From Prevotella sp. (GTDB lineage Bacteria; Bacteroidota; Bacteroidia; Bacteroidales; Bacteroidaceae), in assembly GCA_017475005.1 (NCBI GenBank), contig JAFVGI010000038.1, positions 1-64,000 on the forward strand: a stretch of 64,000 nucleotides of DNA, written 5' to 3'. The notes beneath the pieces were generated by a model that searched no databases, was not told the origin of the DNA, and worked only from the letters and a program-made list of their open reading frames with translations. Below are positions 7,961 through 17,681 of this stretch, piece after piece. The first letter of the stretch is position 1. Every line of letters begins with the position of its first letter. A program made the position numbers and the translations under genes.

Positions 7961-10900
7961 GTAGTCGCGCTGGATATTGGCGATCTTCTCCTGTAGTTTC
8001 TTATTCTGCTCTTCTTGCAGAACGCGCTTGTACTCGATAGGTACTACCTGTACGAATTCCTCGCAGTAGTGATTCCAGTCGTCGAGCATACGACCAGCCA
8101 ATGCAGAACCTGTGTGCAGATAGTGCTGACGGATGAGTTCGAGCAGTTCCTTGCGCGATACGCTGTCCTCAACAAGGTTGATTTCAACCATATCCATATT
8201 ACAGAAGTAGTCAAACGTATGGTCTGGGTCATAGACGTATGCCACACCGCCCGACATACCAGCGGCGAAGTTACGACCTGTCTTACCCAGTACGACAACA
8301 CGTCCACCAGTCATATACTCACAGCAGTGGTCGCCGGCACCTTCTATCACAGCGATGGCACCAGAGTTACGCACACCAAAGCGCTCGCCCACCTTACCAT
8401 TGATATAGAGTTCACCAGAGGTGGCACCATACAGGCCTGTGTTACCAGCGATGATGTTATCCTCAGCATGGAATTCCTCATCACTTCGAGCTGGAGGCAG
8501 AATAGAGATGCGACCGCCTGAAAGTCCTTTTCCAAAGTAGTCGTTACACTCGCCTTCGAGCTTCAGGTTAACACCCTTCACAGCAAATGCGCCAAAGCTC
8601 TGACCGGCTGAGCCCTTGAACTTGATATTAATAGTACTATCCGGCAGACCTGCCTCACCATATTTCTTGGCGATGACGCCAGAGAGCATAGTAGTAACGG
8701 CACGATCAGTATTCTTGATGGTGTAGTCGAGTATCACCTCCTCGCCACCGTTGATAGCCTTCTCTGCAGCCTTGATAATCTCTTCGTCCTTCACACCACT
8801 GACCTTAGTAAAGGCGCCACGATCCCAGAACAAAGACTTGTCTGTCTCAGGTTTATGCAGCAGACGACCAAAGTCGATAGTCTTCTGCTTATCAGTAGCA
8901 TTGGCAGTGTCAACCTCTATCAGTTCTGTGTGACCGATAATATCCTTCAGACTCTTCACACCAATCTCGCTGAGGTACTCGCGCACCTGTTCAGCCAGGA
9001 AGGTAAAGAAGTTTACGACGTACTCGGCACGACCTTCGAAGTGCTTACGCAGTTCAGGATTCTGTGTTGCCACACCCATCGGACAGGTATTGGTGTTACA
9101 CTTACGCATCATCACACAACCCAGCACAATCAGGGGCAGCGTGCCAAATGAGAACTCGTCAGCACCCAGCATAGCCATAACGATGACGTCTTTGGCAGTC
9201 TTCAGCTGACCGTCGGTTTGCAGGCGCACCTGATTACGCAGACCGTTGATAACGAGTGTCTGCTGTGTCTCTGCGAGACCTATCTCAGGACTGATACCAG
9301 CAAAGCGCATAGAACTTGCAGGACTTGCACCTGTACCACCTTCGGCACCAGAGATAACGATGAGGTCGGCCTTAGCCTTAGCAACACCAGCAGCGATGGT
9401 TCCTACACCACTCTCGGCAACGAGCTTCACGCTGACGGCAGCTGTTGGGTTGATATTCTTCAAGTCGAAGATGAGCTGAGCCAGGTCCTCAATACTATAG
9501 ATATCGTGATGAGGTGGAGGTGAGATGAGCGAGATACCAGGAATAGCATTTCGCGTCTTGGCAATAATCTCGTTCACTTTGAAGCCAGGCAGCTGACCAC
9601 CCTCACCAGGCTTAGCACCCTGTGCCACCTTAATCTGTATCTCTTCGGCATTCACCAGGTACTCGGCTGTCACACCAAAACGTCCTGATGCTATCTGCTT
9701 GGTCTTACTTGAAAGGCTCACGCCGTCCACCTCTGTATGATAGCGGGCATTGTCTTCACCACCCTCACCAGTGTTAGAGCGTGCACCCAACTTGTTCATG
9801 GCGAGTGCCAAAGCCTCGTGGGCCTCGATACTCAGAGCACCAAAACTCATAGCACCTGTTACGAAGTGCTTTACGATGCTCTCAACGGGCTCCACCTCGT
9901 CGATTGGCGTTGGTTTGGCAGCCTTCTTGAATTTGAAGAAGTCGCGGATGAAGATTGGGCTTTCCTTCTCATCTACCTGAGCTGCCCACTCCTTGAATTT
10001 CTTATAGCTACCCAGACGTGTTGCCAATTGCAGGTTAGCAATCGTCTCAGGATTCCAAGCATGCTTGATACCGTCCTTACGCCAAGCAAACTGACCTTGG
10101 TTCTGGAGCATAGCCTGCTCCTTAGCCTGCTCGTGCAGACGGATAGCATCACGTGCTATCTCCTTCAGGCCTACACCACCTATGGTGCTCACCTCTGTGC
10201 CAAAGTAGCGACGCAGCAGGTCTTCACTTAATCCAATAGACTCGAAAATCTTGGCACCACGATAAGAACGGATGGTACTGATACCCATCTTACTCATAAT
10301 TTTCTTCAAGCCTTTATCTACGGCCTTGATATAGTGAGCCTCTGCGGTAGCGTAATCTTCCTGAATCTTTCCTTTCTTTACTAGGTCGTCGAGCACTGCG
10401 AATGTCATATAAGGACAAATAGCACTTGCGCCATAGCCCAGCAACAGAGCAGCATGCATCACCTCGCGAATCTCACCGCTCTCAACAATCAGGGCTGTCT
10501 GTACACGCTTGCCCACGCTAATTAAATAGTGGTGAACGGCACTTACTGCCAGCAATGATGGGATAGCAGCGTGCTTGTCGTCAATGTCGCGATCAGAGAG
10601 AATGATATAGTTGACTCCTTCGTCAACGCTAGCCTCTGCATCGTGGCACAGTTTATCGAGGGCCTTACGCAGGCCATCCTCACCTTGTGCCATCTCGAAC
10701 AGCATAGCCAACTTCTGGGTCTTGAATCCCTTATAGCGGATGTTACACAGTATATCGAGCTGTGTATTGGTCAAGACTGGCTGTGGCAGGCGAACCATCT
10801 TACAGTTCGATGCATCAGGCGTCAAGATGTTGGTTCCTACGGCTCCGATGTACTCCGTCAAACTCATTACCAACTCCTCACGGATAGGGTCGATGGCAGG

Positions 10901-12451
10901 GTTGGTAACCTGCGCGAACTGCTGACGAAAGTAGTTGAACAGCACCTGCGGGCGGTCGCTGATGACTGCCAGCGGTGTGTCGTTACCCATCGCAGCAACA
11001 GGCTCCTGACCTGCTGTAGCCATTGGGATGATGGTCTTGTCGATATCCTCCTGACCAAAGCCAAAGGTGATGAGCTTCTGCTCGTAGTCTTTCACGCTGA
11101 TATCCACATGACGACCGCTCTTCAGTTTCTCCAGCTGCACGCGGTTTTCGTTCAGCCACTCGCGATAAGGATGAGCCTTAGCGAGCTTCTCCTTTATTTC
11201 GCCGTCATAGTATATCTTACCCTCCTGGGTGTCAATCAGCAGAATCTTTCCTGGCTGCAGACGACCCTTGCTCACTACGTCGCCTGACTCAAAATCCATC
11301 ACGCCAACCTCGCTGGCTACTACCATCATACCACTCTTGGTAATGGTATAGCGGCTTGGGCGCAATCCGTTTCTGTCCAGCATGCCACCAGCATAGCGAC
11401 CATCGCTAAACAGTAATGCTGCAGGACCGTCCCAGGGCTCCATCAGGATAGAGTGATATTCATAGAAGGCCTTCAGGTCCTCGCTGATAGGGTTCTTGTC
11501 GTTAAAACTCTCAGGAACCAAAATAGCCATTGCCTGAGGCAGAGAGAGGCCGCTCAGCATCAGGAACTCGAACACGTTATCAAGTGAGGCTGAGTCGCTC
11601 ATACCTTCCTGCACGATTGGGCGCAAATCCTTGATGTCGCCAAGAGCCTCGCTGTTCAGCACGCTCTCACGAGCCTTCATCCAACCACGGTTACCACGAA
11701 TGGTGTTAATCTCACCGTTGTGGGCCAACAGACGGAATGGCTGTGCCAGCTTCCACTTTGGGAAGGTGTTGGTAGAGAAGCGTGAGTGTACTAGCGCCAA
11801 TCCACTTGTAAAGTAATCGTTCGACAGATCAGGGAAGTAGCGACGCAACTGTCCGCTGGTCAGCATACCTTTATATATAATGTTCTTGTTCGACAGCGAG
11901 CAGATATAGAAGTCCTCGTTGTCGATGCGATTCTCTATACGTTTGCGCACCTTATATAATATACGCTCAAATACAGGTACCTGCTCATCGGAGATGCCTG
12001 TTACGAAAATCTGCTTGATATCTGGCTCCACCTCACGAGCTGCAGCGCCCAGCACTTCTGGGTTTGTAGGCACAGCGCGCAGGTGCATCAGGGTCAGTCC
12101 TTCGCGCTCGATCTCCTCAATCATCACGCTCAGAATGTCCTGCTGCGCCTTCTCGTCTTTTGGCAGGAATACCAAACCGGTTCCATACTTTCCTTTCTCG
12201 GGTACAGGAATACCCTGTAACAGGATAAACTCATGTGGAATCTGCACCATAATACCAGCGCCGTCACCCGTCTTGTCACGAGTCTCAGCACCACGATGCT
12301 CCATATTCTCCAATACCCTCAAAGCATTGTCAACAAGATCATGGCTTTTTCCACCATGTATATTAACAATCATGCCCACACCACAAGCATCATGCTCATA
12401 GCTGCTTTGGTACAGACCTTGACATTGTTCTTGAAGTTTACTTTTTGTCAT
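7958..12451 (-). CDS. gltB: Glutamate synthase large subunit
   Basis: Makes two glutamates from glutamine and 2-oxoglutarate. 1497 residues, full length. Class II amidotransferase domain with nucleophile Cys23 (YEHDACGVGM), implying removal of a 22-residue propeptide, through about residue 430. A central domain and an FMN/synthase domain follow (TGAMSFGALSIEAHEALA, GEGGEDNARY, SGAEGGTGASP), with 3Fe-4S cysteines in CVMMRKCNTNTCPMG. The C-terminal GXGXG domain shows GLSGGRISI and ANTGLYGATSGELYING-like repeats. First gene of gltB-gltD-dapF-dapL, divergent from amtB2-pyrG. Long antisense open frames over it are codon-bias shadows. Confidence 0.98.
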   Translation of the reverse strand: MTKSKLQEQCQGLYQSSYEHDACGVGMIVNIHGGKSHDLVDNALRVLENMEHRGAETRDKTGDGAGIMVQIPHEFILLQGIPVPEKGKYGTGLVFLPKDEKAQQDILSVMIEEIEREGLTLMHLRAVPTNPEVLGAAAREVEPDIKQIFVTGISDEQVPVFERILYKVRKRIENRIDNEDFYICSLSNKNIIYKGMLTSGQLRRYFPDLSNDYFTSGLALVHSRFSTNTFPKWKLAQPFRLLAHNGEINTIRGNRGWMKARESVLNSEALGDIKDLRPIVQEGMSDSASLDNVFEFLMLSGLSLPQAMAILVPESFNDKNPISEDLKAFYEYHSILMEPWDGPAALLFSDGRYAGGMLDRNGLRPSRYTITKSGMMVVASEVGVMDFESGDVVSKGRLQPGKILLIDTQEGKIYYDGEIKEKLAKAHPYREWLNENRVQLEKLKSGRHVDISVKDYEQKLITFGFGQEDIDKTIIPMATAGQEPVAAMGNDTPLAVISDRPQVLFNYFRQQFAQVTNPAIDPIREELVMSLTEYIGAVGTNILTPDASNCKMVRLPQPVLTNTQLDILCNIRYKGFKTQKLAMLFEMAQGEDGLRKALDKLCHDAEASVDEGVNYIILSDRDIDDKHAAIPSLLAVSAVHHYLISVGKRVQTALIVESGEIREVMHAALLLGYGASAICPYMTFAVLDDLVKKGKIQEDYATAEAHYIKAVDKGLKKIMSKMGISTIRSYRGAKIFESIGLSEDLLRRYFGTEVSTIGGVGLKEIARDAIRLHEQAKEQAMLQNQGQFAWRKDGIKHAWNPETIANLQLATRLGSYKKFKEWAAQVDEKESPIFIRDFFKFKKAAKPTPIDEVEPVESIVKHFVTGAMSFGALSIEAHEALALAMNKLGARSNTGEGGEDNARYHTEVDGVSLSSKTKQIASGRFGVTAEYLVNAEEIQIKVAQGAKPGEGGQLPGFKVNEIIAKTRNAIPGISLISPPPHHDIYSIEDLAQLIFDLKNINPTAAVSVKLVAESGVGTIAAGVAKAKADLIVISGAEGGTGASPASSMRFAGISPEIGLAETQQTLVINGLRNQVRLQTDGQLKTAKDVIVMAMLGADEFSFGTLPLIVLGCVMMRKCNTNTCPMGVATQNPELRKHFEGRAEYVVNFFTFLAEQVREYLSEIGVKSLKDIIGHTELIEVDTANATDKQKTIDFGRLLHKPETDKSLFWDRGAFTKVSGVKDEEIIKAAEKAINGGEEVILDYTIKNTDRAVTTMLSGVIAKKYGEAGLPDSTINIKFKGSAGQSFGAFAVKGVNLKLEGECNDYFGKGLSGGRISILPPARSDEEFHAEDNIIAGNTGLYGATSGELYINGKVGERFGVRNSGAIAVIEGAGDHCCEYMTGGRVVVLGKTGRNFAAGMSGGVAYVYDPDHTFDYFCNMDMVEINLVEDSVSRKELLELIRQHYLHTGSALAGRMLDDWNHYCEEFVQVVPIEYKRVLQEEQNKKLQEKIANIQRDY

Positions 12452-12492
12452 ATTATCCTTACTTTTTCTTGCTTTATGTTCAAAACCGGATG

Positions 12493-12500
12493 CAAAGTTA
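12493..12500 (-). promoter_or_regulatory. -7 element upstream of gltB
   Basis: TAACTTTG on the minus strand, about 42 bp before the gltB start, matches TAnnTTTG. No good TTTG is seen at the expected -33 position, so the promoter may need an activator. Confidence 0.55.
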
Positions 12501-12709
12501 GAACATTTGTTTAAAATATCGCACTTTTTCTTTCTTTTTCTGTTATCAATTTTACCAGAAATGACATTTTGCTCTAAATATATACATATTTAAGACAAGA
12601 TGTAAGCAAATCACAAGAAAAATATATTCATAATTGACAAAATGACACTTTAAAAAGATTTCTATATTCATTTTGGCAATATTTTCACCGTTTTTTAAAC
12701 AAATTGTAT
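12501..12709. other. AT-rich divergent control region gltB / amtB2
   Basis: The region between two divergent nitrogen operons. Apart from the two -7 elements at its ends it is A/T-rich, without an open frame, RNA gene or clear palindrome. Confidence 0.5.
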
Positions 12710-12717
12710 TACCTTTG
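12710..12717 (+). promoter_or_regulatory. -7 element upstream of amtB2
   Basis: TACCTTTG followed by CACC, about 77 bp before the amtB2 ATG. The -33 match is poor, as for gltB across the same region, which fits regulated nitrogen promoters. A leader of about 70 nt is predicted. Confidence 0.55.
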
Positions 12718-12794
12718 CACCGTCATTTAGCAAAATGGTATTCAAAAAGGATTGTTTTTGTTTATATAATATAAAAAGGTAAAAAGGAACAGGT

Positions 12795-14204
12795 ATGAAG
12801 ATAAAGAAACGTTGGAAAATCCTAATGACTGCAATGACACTTATAGCTGTTGCAGGTTTGGCGGTGGGAGAACCATCTTTTGACTGCGACTGGTCAGTCA
12901 TCTCGGCCGCCGATGTAGCATGGATAATAACTGCTACCATTTTTGTACTGATGATGACACCAGGTCTGTCATTCTTCTATGGCGGCATGGTAGGTGCAAA
13001 GAACGTAATATCAACAATGTTGCAGTCGTTTATAGCGATGGGACTCATCTCTGTATTGTGGGTTGTCGTCGGTTTCTCGCTGTGCTTCGGCGATGACATC
13101 GGAGGCATTATCGGTAATCCGCTCACATTCCTAATGTTCCAGGGTGTAGGCGGTGAGGTATATACCACTCCGGCAGGCAACGTATTAGGCGGTGCAACAA
13201 TTCCATTGGCATTGTTTGCCCTTTTCCAGATGAAGTTTGCCATCATCACGCCGTCACTGATCACAGGTTCTTTTGCAGAGCGTGTGCGTTTCTCTGCATA
13301 TATGTTCTTCATGATGTTTTTCTTCTTCGTTATCTACTGTCCGTTGGCTCATATGACATGGCATCCAGAAGGACTCTTCATGAAGTGGGGCGTCATCGAC
13401 TTCGCTGGTGGTATTGTCGTACACGCCTCATCAGGCGTAGCAGCCTTAGCAGGCGCCATCTATCTCGGACGACGCAGCACAGAGAAAAGCGAGCCAGCAA
13501 ACATTCCTTTCGTATTACTCGGCGCCGCCATGCTGTGGTTGGGATGGTTCGGCTTCAACGCGGGTTCTTCCCTTCATGCTGACGGACAGGCTGTAAAGGC
13601 ATTCCTTAATACCAATACCGCTTCTGCAACAGCCATGATGACTTGGATATTCTTTGACTGTCTTCGCGGCAGAAAGCCATCCGCTATGGGTGCTGCCGTA
13701 GGTTGTGTGGTAGGCCTGGTGGCCATCACTCCATCAGCAGGTTACGTCACCGTAGGACAGAGTATCTTCATCGCTTTTGTCATCACGCTCATCTGTAACG
13801 TTGCTGTATATTGGCGTTCACGCAGTAGTATCGACGACGCCCTCGACGTATTCCCGACTCATGGTACTGGCGGTATCTTCGGCACAGTACTGACGGGTAT
13901 CTTCATTCAGGAGGGTCTAATAGCCGGTACATGGGAAGGCTTTGTGATATTTCTCTACCATCTTTTGGCTATAGTAATAGTTTTCTTCTATACCTTTGCC
14001 ATGAGTTGGTTGGGCTACAAACTCATCGACCATCTTATCCCAATGCGCGTATCTCCATACAGCGAGAAGGTTGGTCTCGACTTCTCACAGCACGATGAGC
14101 ACTATGGTCTTGCATACATAGACGAACGCGAGCTTGCAGAGTATGAGGAGCACCTGAAGGAGAAAGTGAAAGTGAAGGTCAAGAGACAAAAAGCAAAAGA
14201 TTAA
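12795..14204 (+). CDS. amtB: Ammonium transporter AmtB (paralogue 2)
   Basis: A second Amt/Rh channel, 469 residues. It has an N-terminal hydrophobic leader (residues about 9-25), the family motif TPGLSFFYGGMVGAKN, the first pore histidine in DFAGGIVVHASSGVAAL and the second in VFPTHGTGGIFGTV. It is longer than paralogue 1 and ends in a charged, lysine/valine-rich tail (EKVKVKVKRQKAKD). It is preceded by a good AAAAAGGAAC ribosome binding site. It overlaps pyrG by one base (TAATG), so translation is coupled and ammonium import is tied to CTP synthesis. No PII gene is adjacent to this copy. Confidence 0.97.
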   Translation: MKIKKRWKILMTAMTLIAVAGLAVGEPSFDCDWSVISAADVAWIITATIFVLMMTPGLSFFYGGMVGAKNVISTMLQSFIAMGLISVLWVVVGFSLCFGDDIGGIIGNPLTFLMFQGVGGEVYTTPAGNVLGGATIPLALFALFQMKFAIITPSLITGSFAERVRFSAYMFFMMFFFFVIYCPLAHMTWHPEGLFMKWGVIDFAGGIVVHASSGVAALAGAIYLGRRSTEKSEPANIPFVLLGAAMLWLGWFGFNAGSSLHADGQAVKAFLNTNTASATAMMTWIFFDCLRGRKPSAMGAAVGCVVGLVAITPSAGYVTVGQSIFIAFVITLICNVAVYWRSRSSIDDALDVFPTHGTGGIFGTVLTGIFIQEGLIAGTWEGFVIFLYHLLAIVIVFFYTFAMSWLGYKLIDHLIPMRVSPYSEKVGLDFSQHDEHYGLAYIDERELAEYEEHLKEKVKVKVKRQKAKD

Positions 14205-15811
14205 TGGCAGACACAAAATACATCTTCATCACAGGCGGTGTGGTCTCTTCATTAGGCAAGGGTATCATTTCTGCCAGCATCGGAAAACTGCTGCAGGCAC
14301 GCGGCTATAATGTAACCATCCAGAAGTTCGACCCGTATATCAACATCGACCCTGGCACCCTGAATCCTTACGAGCACGGTGAGTGCTACGTGACGGAGGA
14401 CGGTTTTGAGACCGACTTGGATTTGGGTCACTACGAGCGCTTTACGGGTATTCACACGACACGAAACAACTCTATAACAACAGGCCGTATTTACAAGACG
14501 GTGATAGATCGCGAGCGTCATGGTGACTATCTGGGTAAAACCATTCAGGTAGTGCCCCATATCACCGATGAGATTAAGCGTCGCATGCTGCGTGAAGAAG
14601 AAAAGGACGAGCATTTTGATTTTGTGATAACCGAAGTGGGCGGCACCATCGGTGATATTGAGAGTGCGCCGTTTATGGAGGCTATCCGTCAGTTGCGTTG
14701 GCAACTGGGTCGCAATGCGGTATGCGTACACCTCACCTATGTGCCCTATCTGAAGGCTGCCGACGAACTTAAAACAAAACCCACACAGCACAGTGTCAAG
14801 GAACTGCAGGGAATGGGAATACAACCTGACATCCTCGTACTGCGCACAGAACGTCATCTGGACGACAGCATGCGCATGAAGGTGGCTTCGTTCTGTAACG
14901 TTGACCTGGAGTGCGTGGTGCAGAGCGAGGATATGCCAAGCATCTATGAGGTGCCAGTGAGCATGCAGCACCAGGGACTGGATGCTGCCATCATGCGGAA
15001 GATTGGTATTCCTGTCGGTGAGACGCCCGCTATGAAACCTTGGCACGATTTCCTTGCCAAGCAGCGTAACGCCAAGCGCGAGGTACACATCGGACTGGTT
15101 GGTAAGTACGACCTGCAGGATGCTTATAAGAGCATACGCGAGAGTCTGAATCTGGCTGGTATATATAATGACGTGAAAGCCAAGCTTCACTTTGTGAACA
15201 GCGAGGAAATCACCAAGCAGAACGTGGCCGAGAAATTGGAAGGCTTGCAGGGCATTGTGGTTTGTCCAGGTTTCGGTCAGCGTGGCATAGAAGGCAAGAT
15301 TATCGCAGCCGAATACACCCGCACACACGACATCCCAACCTTTGGTATCTGTCTGGGTATGCAGATGATGGTGATAGAGTTTGCCCGCAACGTATTGGGT
15401 TACAAGGATGCCAATAGCCGCGAGATGGACGAGCAGACACCCCACAACGTTATAGACATCATGGAGGAGCAGAAGAGCATCACTCAGATGGGTGGTACGA
15501 TGCGACTGGGTGCCTATGAATGCGAACTGAAGGAAGGAAGCAGAGTCTTTGAGGCATACGGCAAGGAATCAATGATTAAGGAAAGGCACAGACATCGCTA
15601 CGAATTCAATAATGCGTACAAGAAGGAATACGAGGAAAATGGCATGAAGTGCGTGGGCATAAACCCTGCCGCAGATCTTGTGGAGATAGTCGAAATACCG
15701 GAAAAGAAATGGTATATAGGCACTCAGTTCCATCCTGAGTATTCATCGACGGTACTGCATCCGCACCCACTGTTTATGGACTTCGTTCGGACATGCGAAA
15801 AAGATACCTAG
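14204..15811 (+). CDS. pyrG: CTP synthase
   Basis: Aminates UTP to CTP using glutamine or ammonia. 535 residues, normal. N-terminal synthase domain starts YIFITGGVVSSLGKGIISAS (ATP-binding). The C-terminal class I amidotransferase has its nucleophile in FGICLGMQ and the His-Glu pair in GTQFHPEYSS. It is translationally coupled to amtB2 through TAATG. The stop codon (TAG) lies inside the first copy of a 16-bp direct repeat. A 397-codon antisense frame over this gene is treated as a shadow. Confidence 0.98.
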   Translation: MADTKYIFITGGVVSSLGKGIISASIGKLLQARGYNVTIQKFDPYINIDPGTLNPYEHGECYVTEDGFETDLDLGHYERFTGIHTTRNNSITTGRIYKTVIDRERHGDYLGKTIQVVPHITDEIKRRMLREEEKDEHFDFVITEVGGTIGDIESAPFMEAIRQLRWQLGRNAVCVHLTYVPYLKAADELKTKPTQHSVKELQGMGIQPDILVLRTERHLDDSMRMKVASFCNVDLECVVQSEDMPSIYEVPVSMQHQGLDAAIMRKIGIPVGETPAMKPWHDFLAKQRNAKREVHIGLVGKYDLQDAYKSIRESLNLAGIYNDVKAKLHFVNSEEITKQNVAEKLEGLQGIVVCPGFGQRGIEGKIIAAEYTRTHDIPTFGICLGMQMMVIEFARNVLGYKDANSREMDEQTPHNVIDIMEEQKSITQMGGTMRLGAYECELKEGSRVFEAYGKESMIKERHRHRYEFNNAYKKEYEENGMKCVGINPAADLVEIVEIPEKKWYIGTQFHPEYSSTVLHPHPLFMDFVRTCEKDT

Positions 15812-15839
15812 GTAAGTTAGGACAAGATACCTAGGTAAG
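15801..15839. repeat. 16-bp direct repeat, each copy holding palindrome TACCTAGGTA
   Basis: AAGATACCTAGGTAAG occurs at 15801-15816 and again at 15824-15839, a 23-bp spacing. Each copy contains a 10-bp perfect palindrome. The first copy includes the pyrG stop codon; the second lies 32 bp before the purF start. It could be a duplication or a pair of operator sites. Confidence 0.85.
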
Positions 15840-15871
15840 ATTTTAAAGGTATTAGAATATTCAAAAAAACA

Positions 15872-17665
15872 ATGGAACAGCTGAAGCATGAATGTGGTGT
15901 GGCGATGATTCGCTTATTAAAGCCCCTGGAATACTACGAACGTAAATACGGCACACGTAGTTACGGCTTAGGGAAACTGTGTCTAATGATGGAGAAGCAG
16001 CACAATCGTGGCCAAGAGGGTGCTGGCATTGCGGGAGTTAGTCTTAACATGCCTGTAGGACAGGAATACATGTTTCGCGAACGTGCTGAAGGCAAGAATG
16101 CTATCTCCGAAGTGTTCAAACGAATAAACGACGGACAATTAACGATTGACAGCGACTCTGCGCCCAATAGCAACTCTCAGCTCCCTACTCTCAACTCTCA
16201 ACTATTGATGGGCCACCTCCGCTATTCCACAACAGGAAAGAGCGGCCTGCAATATGTGCATCCATTCCTGCGTCGCAACAACTGGCGTGCAAAGAATCTC
16301 GCTATTTGTGGCAACTTCAACATGACAAACATGGAAGAGGTCTTCACCTTCCTCACCAACCAGGGTCAGTCGCCACGAATGTGTGGCGATTCCTATATCA
16401 CGCTTGAACTGATGGGACATCGCCTGGACCGTGAAGCGGAGCGCCTCTTTCGCATAGCAAAAGAAAAAAATCTTGAGGGATATGACATCACTGGTTACAT
16501 AGATGACAATATCGAGATATCGAATGTATTGCGCACCACGATGCCCCATTTTGATGGCGGTTATGTGATGTGTGGCATGACAGGCAGCGGTGAGATGTTC
16601 GCCATTCGCGACCCTTGGGGAATACGTCCCGCATTCTGGTATCAGGATGAAGAGGTTGCAGTCATTGCTTCAGAACGTCCTGTCATTCAGACCTGCTTCA
16701 ACCTTGCTACAAGCGACATCAAGGAATTATCTCCCGGACAAGCTATCATCATCCACAGAAATGGTTGCTGTAAACTGGAACAGATAATAGAACCCAAGCA
16801 GCCGAGTGCTTGTTGTTTTGAACGCATATACTTCAGTCGTGGTAATGACGGAGACATCTACCAGGAACGCAAACGTTTGGGAGAGCAGCTGACTCCTACC
16901 ATCATGAAGGCCATCAACGATGATGTCAGCAATACAGTCTTCTCATATATCCCTAACACGGCAGAGATTGCCTTCTATGGCATGACAGACGGTGTTCGTC
17001 GCACACACAATGATGTCAGGACAGAGAAAGTGGTATGGAAGGACATAAAGCTACGCACCTTCATCAGCGAAGGTAATGAGCGTAACGACCTCGCTGCCCA
17101 TGTGTATGACATTACATACGGTTCCGTAAGGGCTGGGAAGGACAATCTGGTCATCATCGACGACAGCATCGTGCGTGGCACGACTCTCAAGGAGAGTATT
17201 TTGAAAATCCTCGAGCGGCTGCATCCCAAGAAGATTGTTATGGTCAGCAGTTCGCCACAGATACGATACCCTGACTATTACGGCATTGATATGTCACACC
17301 TTGAGGAACTGTGTGTCTTCCGTGCTGCCATAGCATTGATAAAGGAACGTGGCATGCAGCAACTCATTGCTGAGACATACAACCTGTGCAAGACCAGTCC
17401 TTTGGCTGCCAATCATGTACGCAGAATATATGCTCCCTTCAGCATCGACGAACTGAACAAGAAGATAGTAGAGTTACTTCGTCCGAAAGATATGCATACA
17501 CCCGTGGAACTGGTATTCCAAAGCATAGAGGGTTTGCACATGGCATGTCCCAATCATCCTGGTGACTGGTATTTTACTGGTCACTACCCTACCCCTGGCG
17601 GCATTCGTTTAGTAAACCAGGCATTCATTCATTACGTCGAAGATATATTAAAGTTACAATTATAA
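15872..17665 (+). CDS. purF: Amidophosphoribosyltransferase family protein (long Bacteroidetes form)
   Basis: Glutamine phosphoribosylpyrophosphate amidotransferase family; the canonical role is the first step of purine synthesis. 597 residues, longer than the roughly 500 of enteric PurF. Nucleophile Cys8 (MEQLKHECGVA) implies a 7-residue propeptide. RYSTTGKSG of the amidotransferase domain follows, and the PRPP-binding loop VIIDDSIVRGTT lies in the C-terminal half. About residues 100-111 (SQLPTLN-SQLL) are encoded by an in-frame heptamer tract and sit directly before MGHLRYST. It lies in a cluster of glutamine-using enzymes rather than with pur genes, so a specialised second PurF is possible. 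Confidence 0.85.
   Translation: MEQLKHECGVAMIRLLKPLEYYERKYGTRSYGLGKLCLMMEKQHNRGQEGAGIAGVSLNMPVGQEYMFRERAEGKNAISEVFKRINDGQLTIDSDSAPNSNSQLPTLNSQLLMGHLRYSTTGKSGLQYVHPFLRRNNWRAKNLAICGNFNMTNMEEVFTFLTNQGQSPRMCGDSYITLELMGHRLDREAERLFRIAKEKNLEGYDITGYIDDNIEISNVLRTTMPHFDGGYVMCGMTGSGEMFAIRDPWGIRPAFWYQDEEVAVIASERPVIQTCFNLATSDIKELSPGQAIIIHRNGCCKLEQIIEPKQPSACCFERIYFSRGNDGDIYQERKRLGEQLTPTIMKAINDDVSNTVFSYIPNTAEIAFYGMTDGVRRTHNDVRTEKVVWKDIKLRTFISEGNERNDLAAHVYDITYGSVRAGKDNLVIIDDSIVRGTTLKESILKILERLHPKKIVMVSSSPQIRYPDYYGIDMSHLEELCVFRAAIALIKERGMQQLIAETYNLCKTSPLAANHVRRIYAPFSIDELNKKIVELLRPKDMHTPVELVFQSIEGLHMACPNHPGDWYFTGHYPTPGGIRLVNQAFIHYVEDILKLQL
16171..16205. repeat. In-frame heptamer repeat tract inside purF
   Basis: Five 7-bp units: CAACTCT, CAGCTCC, CTACTCT, CAACTCT, CAACTAT. 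It encodes the 7-residue-periodic peptide SQLPTLN then SQLL in the amidotransferase domain. Confidence 0.9.
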
Positions 17666-17681
17666 AAAAAGGAAATAAAAG

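Noticed and set aside
14150-14200. AAAGTG repeats at the 3' end of amtB2
   Set aside because: The period is six, not seven, and encodes a simple KVKVKV tail; it does not belong to the heptamer family.
14252-15445. 397-codon open frame antisense to pyrG
   Set aside because: It mirrors the pyrG frame, has no signal, motif or binding site of its own, and its composition (many His, Leu, Val, Gln) is that of a codon-bias shadow.
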